Assembly (NCBI GenBank): GCA_017935025.1
Contig: JAGBIL010000003.1
Span: 1 to 52,710 of the forward strand
Length of the DNA stretch: 52,710 bases
Source: Opitutales bacterium
GTDB taxonomy: Bacteria > Verrucomicrobiota > Verrucomicrobiia > Opitutales > UBA953
Direction: 5' to 3'
The notes below the pieces were generated by a model, which searched no databases, had not been told where the DNA came from, and worked only from the letters and a program-made list of their open reading frames with translations. Numbering within the stretch: the first letter of the stretch is position 1; the number at the start of each line of letters is the position of its first letter. The position numbers and the translations under genes are program-made. Of the stretch, positions 1 through 8,872 are shown piece after piece.

Positions 1-208
1 AGAAAAGTTTTCGAGAAAAATATGAAAAATATAAAAATACAATAAATAAAAAGAAAATAATAATATTTGTAATGTTAAATTAATTACAAAAATAAAACAC
101 AAACCCTCCAATCTACCCCTAAACACCCCCTCAAAAAAAAAAGTTCCCGGGAAAAACATTACATCCCGGAAACTTTCTATACGTCGATTCTTTGCGAGAG
201 GAAATCAG
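1..208. other. AT-rich gene-free left edge
   Basis: The first 140 bases are strongly AT-rich and contain no plausible gene. The only recognisable element is the terminator at 141-175, which serves the minus-strand gene ending at 209. The region may be the upstream part of something outside the window. Confidence 0.5.
141..175 (-). terminator. Rho-independent terminator of the RGG-rich gene
   Basis: An imperfect 12-bp inverted repeat (AAGTTCCCGGGA at 141-152 against TCCCGGAAACTT at 164-175, one mismatch) is followed on the minus strand by about ten T residues. It lies 34 bases beyond the stop codon at 209, as expected for an intrinsic terminator. Confidence 0.75.
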
Positions 209-1051
209 CTATGCTGTCGGCGAACTACTTCCTCCGCCTTGCGGGCGGGCACCGGATTTTCCGGGGCGCGGTCCGCGATGATGACGCCCTCGACGATTTC
301 CGCCTCGGAAATCTCGCTTTCCCCCGTGATCATTCTTCCCTCCCTGAAAGTTCTTTCCGTGTTTGTTACGGAACTTTCCGCCGCGACGTTTTTTGTCGTG
401 TTTCTTCTTTTTCTTATCCAAACCGAAGATCGAAAGAATCTTCGCCTTAAACTTTTGCCAGAACGACGGGTCTTTTTCCTGTTCCGGAATCGGTGCAGGC
501 TCAATTATGAGCTTTGCGCGATTGGAGTTGGTATTCGACTGCGGGTGTCGACGGCGTACGGATTCCGACGCTTCTTTCAAACACCACCCCTGCGCACCCT
601 GCGAATCTCCCTTAGGAGAAATCTCCGTTTTCTCACGACGTTCCCGCGCACGACGAGGCGCTTTCTCTTTTTCGTAACCGTCCACAAACTTCCCGGAAAG
701 CGTTTCTCTAACTTCTCCGGGATTTTCGACGACACCGACAGACTGAGCCATATTGGCATTTCCGTCACGACGTCCGCGCCCGGAATTTCCGCGACGCAAG
801 CCACGGCGCGCGTACTTGTTGTCGGTATTTTTTCCGGTAGCGGGAGCGACTTCTTCCGTCCCGGCGACAACCGGGCTAAGCGGAAGCGCTTCGCTATGCG
901 AGGCTTCGAGCGAAGACTCGACGAGCCGTTCCTGTTTTTGTTCTTCCGCAGGCGCGGATTCGGGAGCAAGCGCGGCGGAAGCCTCCGCCGCAGGGGGAAT
1001 GACGACCGGATCCGCAGTTTGCGGGGCGTCCTGTTTCTGTTCTTCTGTCAT
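209..1051 (-). CDS. Hypothetical basic RGG/RGR-rich protein
   Basis: A 280-residue protein that I do not recognise as a known family. Residues 1-60 are acidic and rich in Ala, Pro and Glu. Residues 80-150 are mixed charge, and residues 205-280 are very basic with Lys runs followed by RGG/RGR-like repeats (KRDFRGGNRRGRHHRG). A single hydrophobic patch (FKAKILSIFGL, about residue 202) precedes the basic tail. RGG tails usually bind RNA, so an RNA-associated role is inferred from composition only. No signal peptide is visible. The ATG at 1051 has no clear Shine-Dalgarno sequence. The gene stands alone and ends in an intrinsic terminator. Confidence 0.7.
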   Translation of the reverse strand: MTEEQKQDAPQTADPVVIPPAAEASAALAPESAPAEEQKQERLVESSLEASHSEALPLSPVVAGTEEVAPATGKNTDNKYARRGLRRGNSGRGRRDGNANMAQSVGVVENPGEVRETLSGKFVDGYEKEKAPRRARERREKTEISPKGDSQGAQGWCLKEASESVRRRHPQSNTNSNRAKLIIEPAPIPEQEKDPSFWQKFKAKILSIFGLDKKKKKHDKKRRGGKFRNKHGKNFQGGKNDHGGKRDFRGGNRRGRHHRGPRPGKSGARPQGGGSSSPTA

Positions 1052-1293
1052 TGCAGTTATGTTTACTTGGGTTGTTGCTTGTCTTCGCTTACCCGCAGGA
1101 AACGCAAGAACGGTCGGCTATGATCATCGGCGTTGTTCGCATTCCCGAAAAAGGGATTTATTCCGACTCTGACGGCAAAAAACTTCGTCAATAGCGCATC
1201 ATTGGCGCGGGCGATTCCGGCGAAGCAGTTCGAAGAACTGTGAAAATTTTTCGTATTCAAAAGAAATTTACACCGCCGCTCAATGCTAAATTT

Positions 1294-1857
1294 CTATTTC
1301 ACAATGCCAGCCCACCACGGTTCGATAGGATTGTGCACCCCACAGGTCAAAATCTCCGCACGGGAACGCATCTTTTCCAACCAGACCGCAACCCGTGCAG
1401 ATTCCTCAAAGCCGCCCGGATGCTGCGTATAAACGGTCAGCGAAATAAATCCGCCCGCTGCGAGCATTTCCCACGCCGCATCAAGCGCGCGCAACGTCGT
1501 CGCCGGCAAAGTCGTTATTGCGTGATCCCCTTTCGGCAAATACCCGAGATTAAAAAAGACGGCGTTGACGTTCCCGTGCCACTCCACGCCGAGAGTTTCC
1601 GCCATTTTTTCATGCCCGCACAAAAATAATTCGACGTTCCTGCCGAGCCCGTTTTTCGCCAAACGCGTCCGCGTCGCCTCAATCGCTTCGGGCTGAACGT
1701 CAAACGCCGCGACCTTCCCTTCCGTTCCCGCAAGTTCCGCAAGAAACGCGGTGTCGTGCCCGTTGCCCGCCGTCGCGTCCACGGCGAAAATGCGGGGAAT
1801 CCCGCTCAACCGTTCCCGTGCGAAATCATGCGCACGGCTCACCAAATTAATTTTCAC
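1294..1857 (-). CDS. Class I SAM-dependent methyltransferase, YtqB/MnmM-like
   Basis: Short Rossmann-fold methyltransferase resembling the putative rRNA methylase family that includes YtqB (MnmM, tRNA wobble-uridine methylation). The SAM-binding motif I reads VDATAGNGHDT, followed by the acidic end of strand 2 in AAFDVQPEAI. NLGYLPKGDH occupies the position of the family's NLGYLPGGDK motif. The frame stays open to an ATG at 1953, but that start would overlap hpt by 56 bases and add about 32 residues unlike the family. A GTG at 1857 gives a family-like start and lies just downstream of the hpt stop, so I prefer it. Co-transcription with hpt is likely. The substrate is inferred from family resemblance. 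Confidence 0.8.
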   Translation of the reverse strand: MKINLVSRAHDFARERLSGIPRIFAVDATAGNGHDTAFLAELAGTEGKVAAFDVQPEAIEATRTRLAKNGLGRNVELFLCGHEKMAETLGVEWHGNVNAVFFNLGYLPKGDHAITTLPATTLRALDAAWEMLAAGGFISLTVYTQHPGGFEESARVAVWLEKMRSRAEILTCGVHNPIEPWWAGIVK

Positions 1858-1897
1858 CTTTTGAGAATGAACGTCGTTTAAAGGAGAAAATTCCGGC

Positions 1898-2443
1898 TCA
1901 GAGCGTCGACGTATCAATCTTCCCGACGTACGGCAACGTGCGCCACGCGTCATTCAAATCCAAGCCGTAACCAACGACAAAAACGTCCTCAATCGGGAAG
2001 CCGACATAATCCGCCTTTCCGGGCACAACGCGCCGCGACGGCTTATCAAGCAAAACGCAAGTGCGTACGTCTTTCGCCCCGTGAACCTCCGCCGCCAAAC
2101 GAATTTTCGCAAGCGTATGTCCCGTATCGTAAACATCGTCGATAATAATCACTCGCCGTCCGCGAAACTTATCTGCAGGGAAACCGCCGATGATTTCCGG
2201 AGCGCCGTTGGAACGCGTTCCCGCGCCGTAAGACGACACTCGCACGACCTGCACGTCGACATGAAAATTTAATCCGCGTAGCAAATCCGCCGCGAAGAAA
2301 ATTGCGCCGTTGGCAAGCACCAAGGCAATCGGCGGGGCATCGTCCGCTTCGAGGCACGTTGAGAAATCGCGAGAAATCTCCTGCGCCATTTCCTTTACGC
2401 GGGCGCAAATTTGTTGTTCGGTAAACAGAGGTTCGATTTCCAT
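1898..2443 (-). CDS. hpt: Hypoxanthine phosphoribosyltransferase
   Basis: Purine salvage enzyme that joins hypoxanthine or guanine to PRPP to give IMP or GMP in the cytosol. The diagnostic PRPP-binding motif VIIIDDVYDTGHT sits at residues 98-110. The N-terminal LVLANGAIFFAADLLRGL segment and the flexible-loop region with SSYGAG match the type I phosphoribosyltransferase fold. At 181 residues the length is normal. The C-terminal hood contains DYVGFPIEDVFVVGYGLD, typical of bacterial Hpt. The methylase-like gene follows after about 40 bases if its GTG start is used, which suggests one transcript. Confidence 0.95.
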   Translation of the reverse strand: MEIEPLFTEQQICARVKEMAQEISRDFSTCLEADDAPPIALVLANGAIFFAADLLRGLNFHVDVQVVRVSSYGAGTRSNGAPEIIGGFPADKFRGRRVIIIDDVYDTGHTLAKIRLAAEVHGAKDVRTCVLLDKPSRRVVPGKADYVGFPIEDVFVVGYGLDLNDAWRTLPYVGKIDTSTL

Positions 2444-2459
2444 CGTCTATATGAAAACC

Positions 2460-4571
2460 TCACGGAGCGAAAATATCCAACAAATTTTCTGCGGGAACGC
2501 CTTCTTCTGACGAATGTCGAATTTTTCGTCCGGACGCCGCATTCATCAAATCTTCAAAAAAACGCTCCGAGCCCGACGCTGCAGTTCCGGAAAATTCCAC
2601 CGGACGAACCGCGACAAATCCGCCCCCGTCCGGCGTTCCCGCGCCGCGCAAAACGCCGATCACGCGCAACGCCTCGGCAAGCTCTCCGCAAACCTCCGGC
2701 TGTGCCAAAAACTTCAGCGGCCACAACTCCGGAGCTTCGCCGGCAAGCGGCCGAGCGGTTGCGTTCCCGCGAATTCTCAAATCTTTTCCGACCAGACCGA
2801 AGTCTTCGCAAACCAGATCTCCGCCTGCCCGGTAACGCCCGCGAGCACTCAATTCGGAGTACGAGAAATCCGTCAGCAAATCTTTCACAAACCCGGCGGC
2901 ATCCGCCAAACTCGCCGCCCGCGGTTCCAAGTTCCGCGTTAATCCGCCGAACATACTCGCGAGGCTTCCGCCGATTTTCAAAACATCTCCGGCAAGCCGG
3001 ATTTTTTTGCTGTCGGCATTAAAAATACGAATACGCCCGCTCCCGACATTTTTCACGCCAAAATCCACGGCAAACGATTTTTCAAGATGCTCGGGCAAAT
3101 CCGCATCGGCAGACAAACGGAAATCCAAATCAAAACGCCCTTCAATCGGCGCGGGATTGCGGGAACGCAACGCGGGAATGACCTGGTGAATCTCGATTCC
3201 GCGCCCGACAAGCGTTCCGCCGAAACGGTAATGCGGAGCTTCTTCCGAAAAATCCAGAGTAAACGCTCCCACCGCGTTCCCGCGGTAAAGATCGGGCAAT
3301 GTATATTGAAACCCGATACGTTTTTCATTCACGGAAAAACTCCCGCGATGCTCCCCGAATTCATTTTCCGGAAAAACCACACGCTCCACGCAAAAATCCA
3401 TTGACCCGGAAACTCCATGCCAAAGCGCTTCTGAAGGTATCTCAACCTCCGCCGGTGAAAAAACGATTTTCTCCGCCGACGGGGCCTCATCGGGAACAGC
3501 AGGAGCAGGAACGGAGTCCGGTTTTTCCGTCACAGAGACCGGAGAAGCTCCCGCCGGAAACTTCGTTGCGGGAACACGAGCCGGAGCCGGCGGGCATACC
3601 GAGGTTCTCGAAGAGGATTTTTCCGCCCTCGACAAATTATTCCACCCGCGAAAGAGCAAACCCGTATGCAGAATATCGGCGACGACAAGCGTTTCAGCGC
3701 GCATTTCTCCGGAGAAAATCAGTTGCCCTTCCCCGAACGCCAAATGCGAAAAATTCACTTCTGCGCAGGATTTTTGTTTTCCGAAAATTTCCGCCGAAAG
3801 CGTTCCCGTCGTTCCTCCGCCGCGCTTCGCCGAAAAATTCAGCGCTGGAATCTCAATTTCCCCATAGCGCGAACGCAAATTTTTCAGCGAAAGCCGAGCA
3901 CTTTTCCCCTGCCCGGAAAGTTCAAACGTTCCCGACGAAACATTGTTGATTTTTGAAAAAACCGGCTGCGCGAGCAAGGCGGCAAGATCTCCGCAAACGG
4001 TCCCGGAAAGGTTGAGCGGTTCCGCGCCGACAAAATCGCCGCGCACGTTTCCCTCTGCGATCCTTGTTCCCGCGCGGGAAATATAAAGGTCTTCCGCGAA
4101 AAACGACCACGCGAGCGGCGAGCCGAGCGTAAATTTTTCCAACGGAGCCCACGGCAAAAAATCCGCGCCGATTTGCTTCGCTCTCGCCGAGAACGCAAGT
4201 TGACGCCTACCGCGCGCATCATCCACCGCAAAACCTTCGCAGGAAAAATCGCGAAACGACGGCGTTCCCGTAAAAAGCCCGCGCGTGCCGTTATGCCGCG
4301 CAGAAAATTTTTCCACGCGCAAACACGTCCCGTCGGGAAGCGTTACCGACGCGCCGCTCAGCGAGATTCTGTCCGAAATCAGAAAATCGAAATGCAACGA
4401 TTCAAAATGCGCTTCAATTCCCTGCTTTTCCAAAATCCGCGTAACCCAAAACCGTTGCACCGCCGCACTATTAAGCGCAACCAGCGTTCCCGCAAACCCG
4501 ACAACGGAAATTCCCGCGCACCACGCAAAAACGCGGAAAATCCGCCGCAACCATTTCGATTTTTTTCTCAT
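2460..4571 (-). CDS. AsmA-like large envelope protein
   Basis: A 703-residue protein with one N-terminal membrane segment (about residues 13-33) and then a long beta-rich region with no cytoplasmic-type motifs. This layout and the opening phrase ending in IEAHFESLHFD are typical of AsmA/YhdP/TamB-type proteins, which bridge the envelope and carry phospholipids between membranes. A proline-rich linker lies near residues 340-370. The C-terminal third has features reminiscent of AsmA C-terminal domains (GTLVGRGIEI, FGLVGKDLRIRGN). The next gene, hpt, starts 17 bases downstream. Assignment to the superfamily rests on architecture rather than a firm motif. Confidence 0.65.
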   Translation of the reverse strand: MRKKSKWLRRIFRVFAWCAGISVVGFAGTLVALNSAAVQRFWVTRILEKQGIEAHFESLHFDFLISDRISLSGASVTLPDGTCLRVEKFSARHNGTRGLFTGTPSFRDFSCEGFAVDDARGRRQLAFSARAKQIGADFLPWAPLEKFTLGSPLAWSFFAEDLYISRAGTRIAEGNVRGDFVGAEPLNLSGTVCGDLAALLAQPVFSKINNVSSGTFELSGQGKSARLSLKNLRSRYGEIEIPALNFSAKRGGGTTGTLSAEIFGKQKSCAEVNFSHLAFGEGQLIFSGEMRAETLVVADILHTGLLFRGWNNLSRAEKSSSRTSVCPPAPARVPATKFPAGASPVSVTEKPDSVPAPAVPDEAPSAEKIVFSPAEVEIPSEALWHGVSGSMDFCVERVVFPENEFGEHRGSFSVNEKRIGFQYTLPDLYRGNAVGAFTLDFSEEAPHYRFGGTLVGRGIEIHQVIPALRSRNPAPIEGRFDLDFRLSADADLPEHLEKSFAVDFGVKNVGSGRIRIFNADSKKIRLAGDVLKIGGSLASMFGGLTRNLEPRAASLADAAGFVKDLLTDFSYSELSARGRYRAGGDLVCEDFGLVGKDLRIRGNATARPLAGEAPELWPLKFLAQPEVCGELAEALRVIGVLRGAGTPDGGGFVAVRPVEFSGTAASGSERFFEDLMNAASGRKIRHSSEEGVPAENLLDIFAP

Positions 4572-4626
4572 TCGGAAAAAACTTCAACCTCCGGCAACGC
4601 GCCGCAACGGACTCGGCGCAAGCGCC

Positions 4627-4983
4627 CTACTCAAGTTCGTGAGGAATTTTCGTGTAAACCTTCCCGGACTTCACGCTTTCCAGCACGCGCCGGATGTACG
4701 GCACAATTTCCGGCTGGTTCGTGTAAACCTCCGGATTCACGGAAAGATACACCGGCTTGCCCTCAACGGCCTTTCCCTTCGCGCGAATGAATTGAGCAAA
4801 TTCGCCGGGTTTAACAATCATGCCGTCGTAGCGGATATAGCCGCGATGATCGACTTCGACGACCTCCATCTTCGCCAAATTTTCACGCGCGCGTTCCCGC
4901 CGGGACACGCATCCGGAAAGCGTTCCCGCCAGACAAATCGCAGCGAGCGTAACCAAAAAACATTTTTTCAAAGCGTTTTTCAT
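4627..4983 (-). CDS. Small lipoprotein with an ExbD-like periplasmic domain
   Basis: Begins with a lipoprotein signal, MKNALKKCFLV up to lipobox LSGC, so the mature protein should be acylated at the cysteine. The remaining ~95 residues (VVEVDHRGYIRYDGMIV, then FAQFIRAKG and VYLSVNPEVY) follow the pattern of the periplasmic domain of ExbD/TolR: a strand, a loop with G-x-I, a short helix, a strand and a final helix. It lies directly downstream of a true exbD gene, so it may be a soluble partner or decoy of that domain. The frame opens at a TTG at 5013, but the ATG at 4983 begins a clean signal peptide and is preferred. Confidence 0.65.
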   Translation of the reverse strand: MKNALKKCFLVTLAAICLAGTLSGCVSRRERARENLAKMEVVEVDHRGYIRYDGMIVKPGEFAQFIRAKGKAVEGKPVYLSVNPEVYTNQPEIVPYIRRVLESVKSGKVYTKIPHELE

Positions 4984-5042
4984 AAATTTTTTTCGTTTCG
5001 GGGGTAAAAACAACGCGAAGCACGGCGGGAACGCCTTTCACT

Positions 5043-5456
5043 CTAATCCGCATTCGGACGTGCCAGAAGGCGAATTTCCAAACCGTTACGACGGGCTTCG
5101 TCCACCGCAAAAATAGCGTATTTCATCGCCGCATCTTCATCCGCAATAATCACAACATCCGACAACTTTTGCCCGCCCGCAATCCGCGCCAGACGGCTCG
5201 AAAGCTCCTCCGCGGGAACGCGCTCGGAATTGACAAAAAACTCTCCGCTTTTGTTGACTGCAATCACCAACTGCGGAGCTCCGCCCTCCGCATCCGTAGC
5301 GGACTCCGACTGCGGCGGTGTAATTCCTAACTGCCGCAAATCATCAAACTTCATGCTCATCAAAAAAAAGAAAATCAACACCGTCATCACGTCGATGAGC
5401 GGCACGATGTTGATTCCCGTAATGCGCTTTCTGCGGGCCGGAAGCAGCGGATTCAT
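5043..5456 (-). CDS. exbD: ExbD/TolR-type biopolymer transport protein
   Basis: Inner-membrane component of a proton-driven Exb/Tol-like motor that energises outer-membrane processes. It has a short basic cytoplasmic start, one transmembrane helix with the family signature (NIVPLIDVMTVLIFFFLM, in which the Asp takes part in proton conduction), and a C-terminal periplasmic domain (LVIAVNKSGEFFVNSERVP, VVIIADEDA). The ATG at 5456 is chosen over an upstream GTG at 5474 because ExbD proteins start just before the membrane helix. The next gene encodes a lipoprotein with a similar domain. The matching ExbB-like channel candidate lies far away at 48199-48750. Confidence 0.88.
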   Translation of the reverse strand: MNPLLPARRKRITGINIVPLIDVMTVLIFFFLMSMKFDDLRQLGITPPQSESATDAEGGAPQLVIAVNKSGEFFVNSERVPAEELSSRLARIAGGQKLSDVVIIADEDAAMKYAIFAVDEARRNGLEIRLLARPNAD

Positions 5457-5507
5457 GCGCAAAGCGTAGCACACAAGCCCGGCACGGTCAAATTCTGCCC
5501 GCGAAAA

Positions 5508-6968
5508 CTAAATTGCGCGGATAGTAACGAGCGTCAAATCATCCGCCGGTTCGTTCCCGTCGGTAAACGCGTTCAACTCACGCAGAACGGCTTCATTGAT
5601 TTTTTCCGCCGATAAATCATGAGATTTTTCGAGCACGGCTCCGAGGCGGGCGGAGCCGAATTCTTCTCCTGCCGGATTCAGCGCCTCGGTCAAACCGTCC
5701 GTGTAAAATACAAGTACGTCGCCCCGGGAATACGATCGTGAAATTTCGGTAATCGTCGCATCGAAAACTTCCGGTTTGGAAATTCCGATGGCAAGGCCCT
5801 TGGAATCGAGAAATTCTATTTCGCTTTCCCCGCGCTCAATGAGGTGGTTGGAAATAAGAATCGGGCGCTCGTGCCCACCGCGGGCGATGGAAAGCGTGTT
5901 GCGTTGCGTATCAATAAACGCGCAGGTAATCGTGATAAACATCCCGCGCTTGAAGGAGTGCATCATAGCGCGATTGAGCCCGCGGAGCAGGTCGGCGGCG
6001 GAAATTGCTCCGCGCGCGACGTGCTGAAAGTTCGTTCGGCAAATTGCCATAAGGAGCGCCGCAGAAATGCCGTGGCCGGAAACGTCCGCCACAATAGCCG
6101 CAATGCGACCGCCTCCGAGATCGAACACATCGTAAAGATCCCCGCCGATTTTTTGTGCGGGCTGATACACCGTCGCAATATCGAGGGAATGCGCTTGCGG
6201 GATATACTGCGGAAGCAAAAGTTTCTGAATACTTCCCGCGAGACCAAGTTCGCGATCGAGGCGCAACTTTTCCGCTTCCACGGAAAACAGCCGTTGCATT
6301 TTCAGCGAAGTTGCAAGCTGCTCGCCGAGCACACCGACGAGATGAAGCTCCGCCGGTGTAAATTGCCCGCCGTGGCGCGGATTCGCCACCGCGATAATTC
6401 CCGCGAGTTTTCCTTCAAAAAAGAACGGAACGGCGAGCAGGGACCGCGGGAACGACGGCGGAGATTTTATTTGAACGGCTCCGTCACGTATCGGAAACGC
6501 ATTAATAAGCCCGCCGGTTTTCTTCAAGACGACTTCGGAGAAAACGGAATCGCCGATAACGTATTTTTTTCCGCGAAAGAGCGCACGAATCACGTCCGTG
6601 CGACTCGCGTTTTTCAGCGTTTCAGGGAAACCGTCAAGAAACGGGAACAAGCCCGACATGCTCGCGGGAACGAGTTCTCCGCCCTCTACGGCAAAAATAC
6701 AGCCGCTCATCGCGCGAGTGCCGCGAACGGCGGTGCGCAACACGCTGTCGAACAGACGTGTTTGCGATATCTCGTGATCGCCCGCTTCGCCGCTGAACGT
6801 ATCGGAAAGCGCGTGGAGAAAATCCACCGCAATTTTCCCGGCGTAACGCTCGTGCTGAAGGCTCGCCTCAAGGCGCGCAAATTCAAATTTCCACCGTTTC
6901 CGCAAATAATAAACGGAAGCGACGAATGCCGCGATGCCGACTGCGACGACTTCGGGAACGCCGATCAT
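5508..6968 (-). CDS. Membrane-anchored GAF-SpoIIE serine phosphatase (RsbU-like)
   Basis: Predicted PP2C-type phosphatase acting on anti-sigma-factor antagonists or similar phosphoproteins. An N-terminal membrane helix (VVAVGIAAFVASVYYL) is followed by a GAF-like sensor region (about residues 60-230) and a C-terminal SpoIIE domain with the metal-binding motifs GGDLYDVFDL, VADVSGHGISAALLM, FYTDGLTEA and PADDLTLV. The start at 6968 overlaps the stop of the upstream ABC exporter gene by one base (TGATG), which implies translational coupling. A longer reading to 7022 would run into the exporter. No partner STAS or kinase gene is next to it, so its target is unknown. Confidence 0.88.
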   Translation of the reverse strand: MIGVPEVVAVGIAAFVASVYYLRKRWKFEFARLEASLQHERYAGKIAVDFLHALSDTFSGEAGDHEISQTRLFDSVLRTAVRGTRAMSGCIFAVEGGELVPASMSGLFPFLDGFPETLKNASRTDVIRALFRGKKYVIGDSVFSEVVLKKTGGLINAFPIRDGAVQIKSPPSFPRSLLAVPFFFEGKLAGIIAVANPRHGGQFTPAELHLVGVLGEQLATSLKMQRLFSVEAEKLRLDRELGLAGSIQKLLLPQYIPQAHSLDIATVYQPAQKIGGDLYDVFDLGGGRIAAIVADVSGHGISAALLMAICRTNFQHVARGAISAADLLRGLNRAMMHSFKRGMFITITCAFIDTQRNTLSIARGGHERPILISNHLIERGESEIEFLDSKGLAIGISKPEVFDATITEISRSYSRGDVLVFYTDGLTEALNPAGEEFGSARLGAVLEKSHDLSAEKINEAVLRELNAFTDGNEPADDLTLVTIRAI

Positions 6969-8800
6969 CACGAAATCTTCTCCATCGCCTGCTGGTCGTA
7001 AAGCCCCCGGTAGAGCGGGCAACTTTCGTAGATTTTCTCGTGCGGACCGTCAGCAATAATTTTCCCCTCATCAAAGACCAAAATCCGTTTCGCCGTACGA
7101 ATCGAAGAAAAGCGGTGCGCAATCATAAACGTCGTACGCCCGCGAACGAGTTCTTCCAGCGAAACCTGAATTTGTGCTTCGCTTTCGGTGTCGAGAGCAG
7201 ATGTCGCTTCGTCGAGAATCAAAATCGGCGCATCGCGCAAGAATGCACGAGCCACGGCAATACGCTGGCGCTGACCTCCGGAAAGACGCCCGCCGCGCTC
7301 GCCGACGACCGTATCCCAACCATTGTCAAGCGACTCAATAAACTCAAGAGCTGAAGCTCGTTTTGCGGCGGCAATGACTTCTTCCCGCGTGGCATCAAGA
7401 CGTCCGATGAGAATATTGTTGTAAATGGTGTCGTTGAACAGAATCGGCTCCTGAGAAACGATGGCGATATTTTTACGCAAATCGGCAAGGCGAACGTCGC
7501 GAACATCAATTCCGTCGACGGCAACGCTTCCGATGCTCACATCGTAAAAGCGCGGAATAAGATTCACGAGAGAACTTTTCCCCGCACCGGACGGACCGAC
7601 GAGCGCAATGGTGTCGCCGGGTTTTGCCTCAAACGAAACCCCGCGCAACACGGGAACATCAGTGTACCCGAACGTGACATCCCTGAAATTGATTTCGCCG
7701 CGAACGACGCCAAGAGGATGCGGATTCGCGGGATCGGCGACTTCGATCGGAGCTTGCCAAATTTCTTCCAAGCGAGCGAGACCCGCAGTGCCCTCTTTGA
7801 CGCGGTTGTTAATTTTTCCGAGTTTTTTAATCGGGTCGTACGCAAAATAAAGCGCGCCGACGAGCGCAATTACGGTATCCTGATCGAGCTTTGCCGCCGC
7901 CGCCTGATAAACCGCAAAAGAAATGGAGCACGCGGCAATGATTTCAATGAGCGGTGTCAGCATTTTGTCGTATTTCACGCACTTCATCTGAAGCGCGAAA
8001 AAATCGCGCACGCATTTGCGGAAGCGGGAACACTCGCGTTCTTCCAAATTGTAGGCGCGGATTTCGCGCGGCGCCTGCAAACTTTCCGAAAGCACGCTGG
8101 AAAGTTCGCCCGCACTCACGAGCATCTTTTTGGAGCGCTTTAAAAGGCGCTTCCCGATAAACTGCACCGGAAGAACGGAGATCGGAACCACGCAGAGGCT
8201 GAGCAAAAATTGCTGTGTCGCCGCACTCTGAAATGCGGACCAAACGATGAACCCGACAGCACCGACAAGCGTAAACGGCTGGATCACGAGGTCGTTCGTC
8301 ACTTCGACAAGGACGGTTTTGACAAGCATCGTATCGCCCGTCGTGCGACTGAGCAAATCCCCGGATTTATTTTTTCCGAAAAATCCCAAATGCAAATGTT
8401 GCAGGTGTGTAAAAAGCTTCATACGGATGGATTCGAGCACACGAATCCCGCAGAGATTGAGCAAATACGTGTTCCCGAACATTGCCACACCGCGAATGAT
8501 AAAAACGAGCGGCATCAGCAGCAGCGCAAAAATCAGCACATAATTCGCGGGAACGACGAGGTGAATATCCGGAAGCCACGTCGCGGAAATCCCGCCGAAA
8601 AGTTCCTGCGAACTGTCGAAATTGATCAGCTCCAAATCCTGCGGGGCCGTTCCCGCGAAAAGGACGGGAAGCACTTTTTTTAGCATCAGAGGAAGCCCGA
8701 AACCGCTGGCAATCCCGGACAATGCCCCGCAAAGCAAAGCGATGACAAAGGTGCCGATCACGGGCTTCAACATCGGATAATAGGGAAGAAATTTTTTCAT
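6968..8800 (-). CDS. ABC exporter, MsbA-like half-transporter
   Basis: A 610-residue fusion of a six-helix membrane domain (residues 1-350) and an ATP-binding domain. Walker A reads GPSGAGKSS, the signature LSGGQRQR, Walker B ILILDEATSALD and the switch His lies in MIAHRF. This is the arrangement of MsbA-type lipid or drug exporters that work as homodimers in the inner membrane. The extracytoplasmic loop between helices 1 and 2 is longer than usual (about residues 45-80). The gene is translationally coupled to the phosphatase downstream. The substrate cannot be read from the sequence; lipid A-type flipping is the family default. Confidence 0.92.
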   Translation of the reverse strand: MKKFLPYYPMLKPVIGTFVIALLCGALSGIASGFGLPLMLKKVLPVLFAGTAPQDLELINFDSSQELFGGISATWLPDIHLVVPANYVLIFALLLMPLVFIIRGVAMFGNTYLLNLCGIRVLESIRMKLFTHLQHLHLGFFGKNKSGDLLSRTTGDTMLVKTVLVEVTNDLVIQPFTLVGAVGFIVWSAFQSAATQQFLLSLCVVPISVLPVQFIGKRLLKRSKKMLVSAGELSSVLSESLQAPREIRAYNLEERECSRFRKCVRDFFALQMKCVKYDKMLTPLIEIIAACSISFAVYQAAAAKLDQDTVIALVGALYFAYDPIKKLGKINNRVKEGTAGLARLEEIWQAPIEVADPANPHPLGVVRGEINFRDVTFGYTDVPVLRGVSFEAKPGDTIALVGPSGAGKSSLVNLIPRFYDVSIGSVAVDGIDVRDVRLADLRKNIAIVSQEPILFNDTIYNNILIGRLDATREEVIAAAKRASALEFIESLDNGWDTVVGERGGRLSGGQRQRIAVARAFLRDAPILILDEATSALDTESEAQIQVSLEELVRGRTTFMIAHRFSSIRTAKRILVFDEGKIIADGPHEKIYESCPLYRGLYDQQAMEKIS

Positions 8801-8837
8801 AAAATTTGCAAATTCCGACAGGTAAAAAAAGAAAATA

Positions 8838-8864
8838 TTCCCGCGCTTTTTTCGAGCGCGGGAA
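8838..8864 (-). terminator. Rho-independent terminator after the LamG/PEP-CTERM gene
   Basis: A perfect 10-bp stem (TTCCCGCGCT at 8838-8847 against AGCGCGGGAA at 8855-8864) is followed on the minus strand by a T-rich tract. It is built from the GCGGGAA word that is overrepresented across the window. Confidence 0.85.
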
Positions 8865-8872
8865 CGGGAAAA

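Noticed and set aside
239..1123. Long plus-strand frame of 294 codons opposite the RGG-rich gene
   Set aside because: It is a shadow of the minus-strand gene: no family motifs, skewed composition, and the minus gene has a matching terminator.
1063..1260. 65-codon minus-strand frame in the gap after the RGG-rich gene
   Set aside because: No ribosome-binding site, no recognisable motif and no conservation cue; the gap is treated as non-coding.
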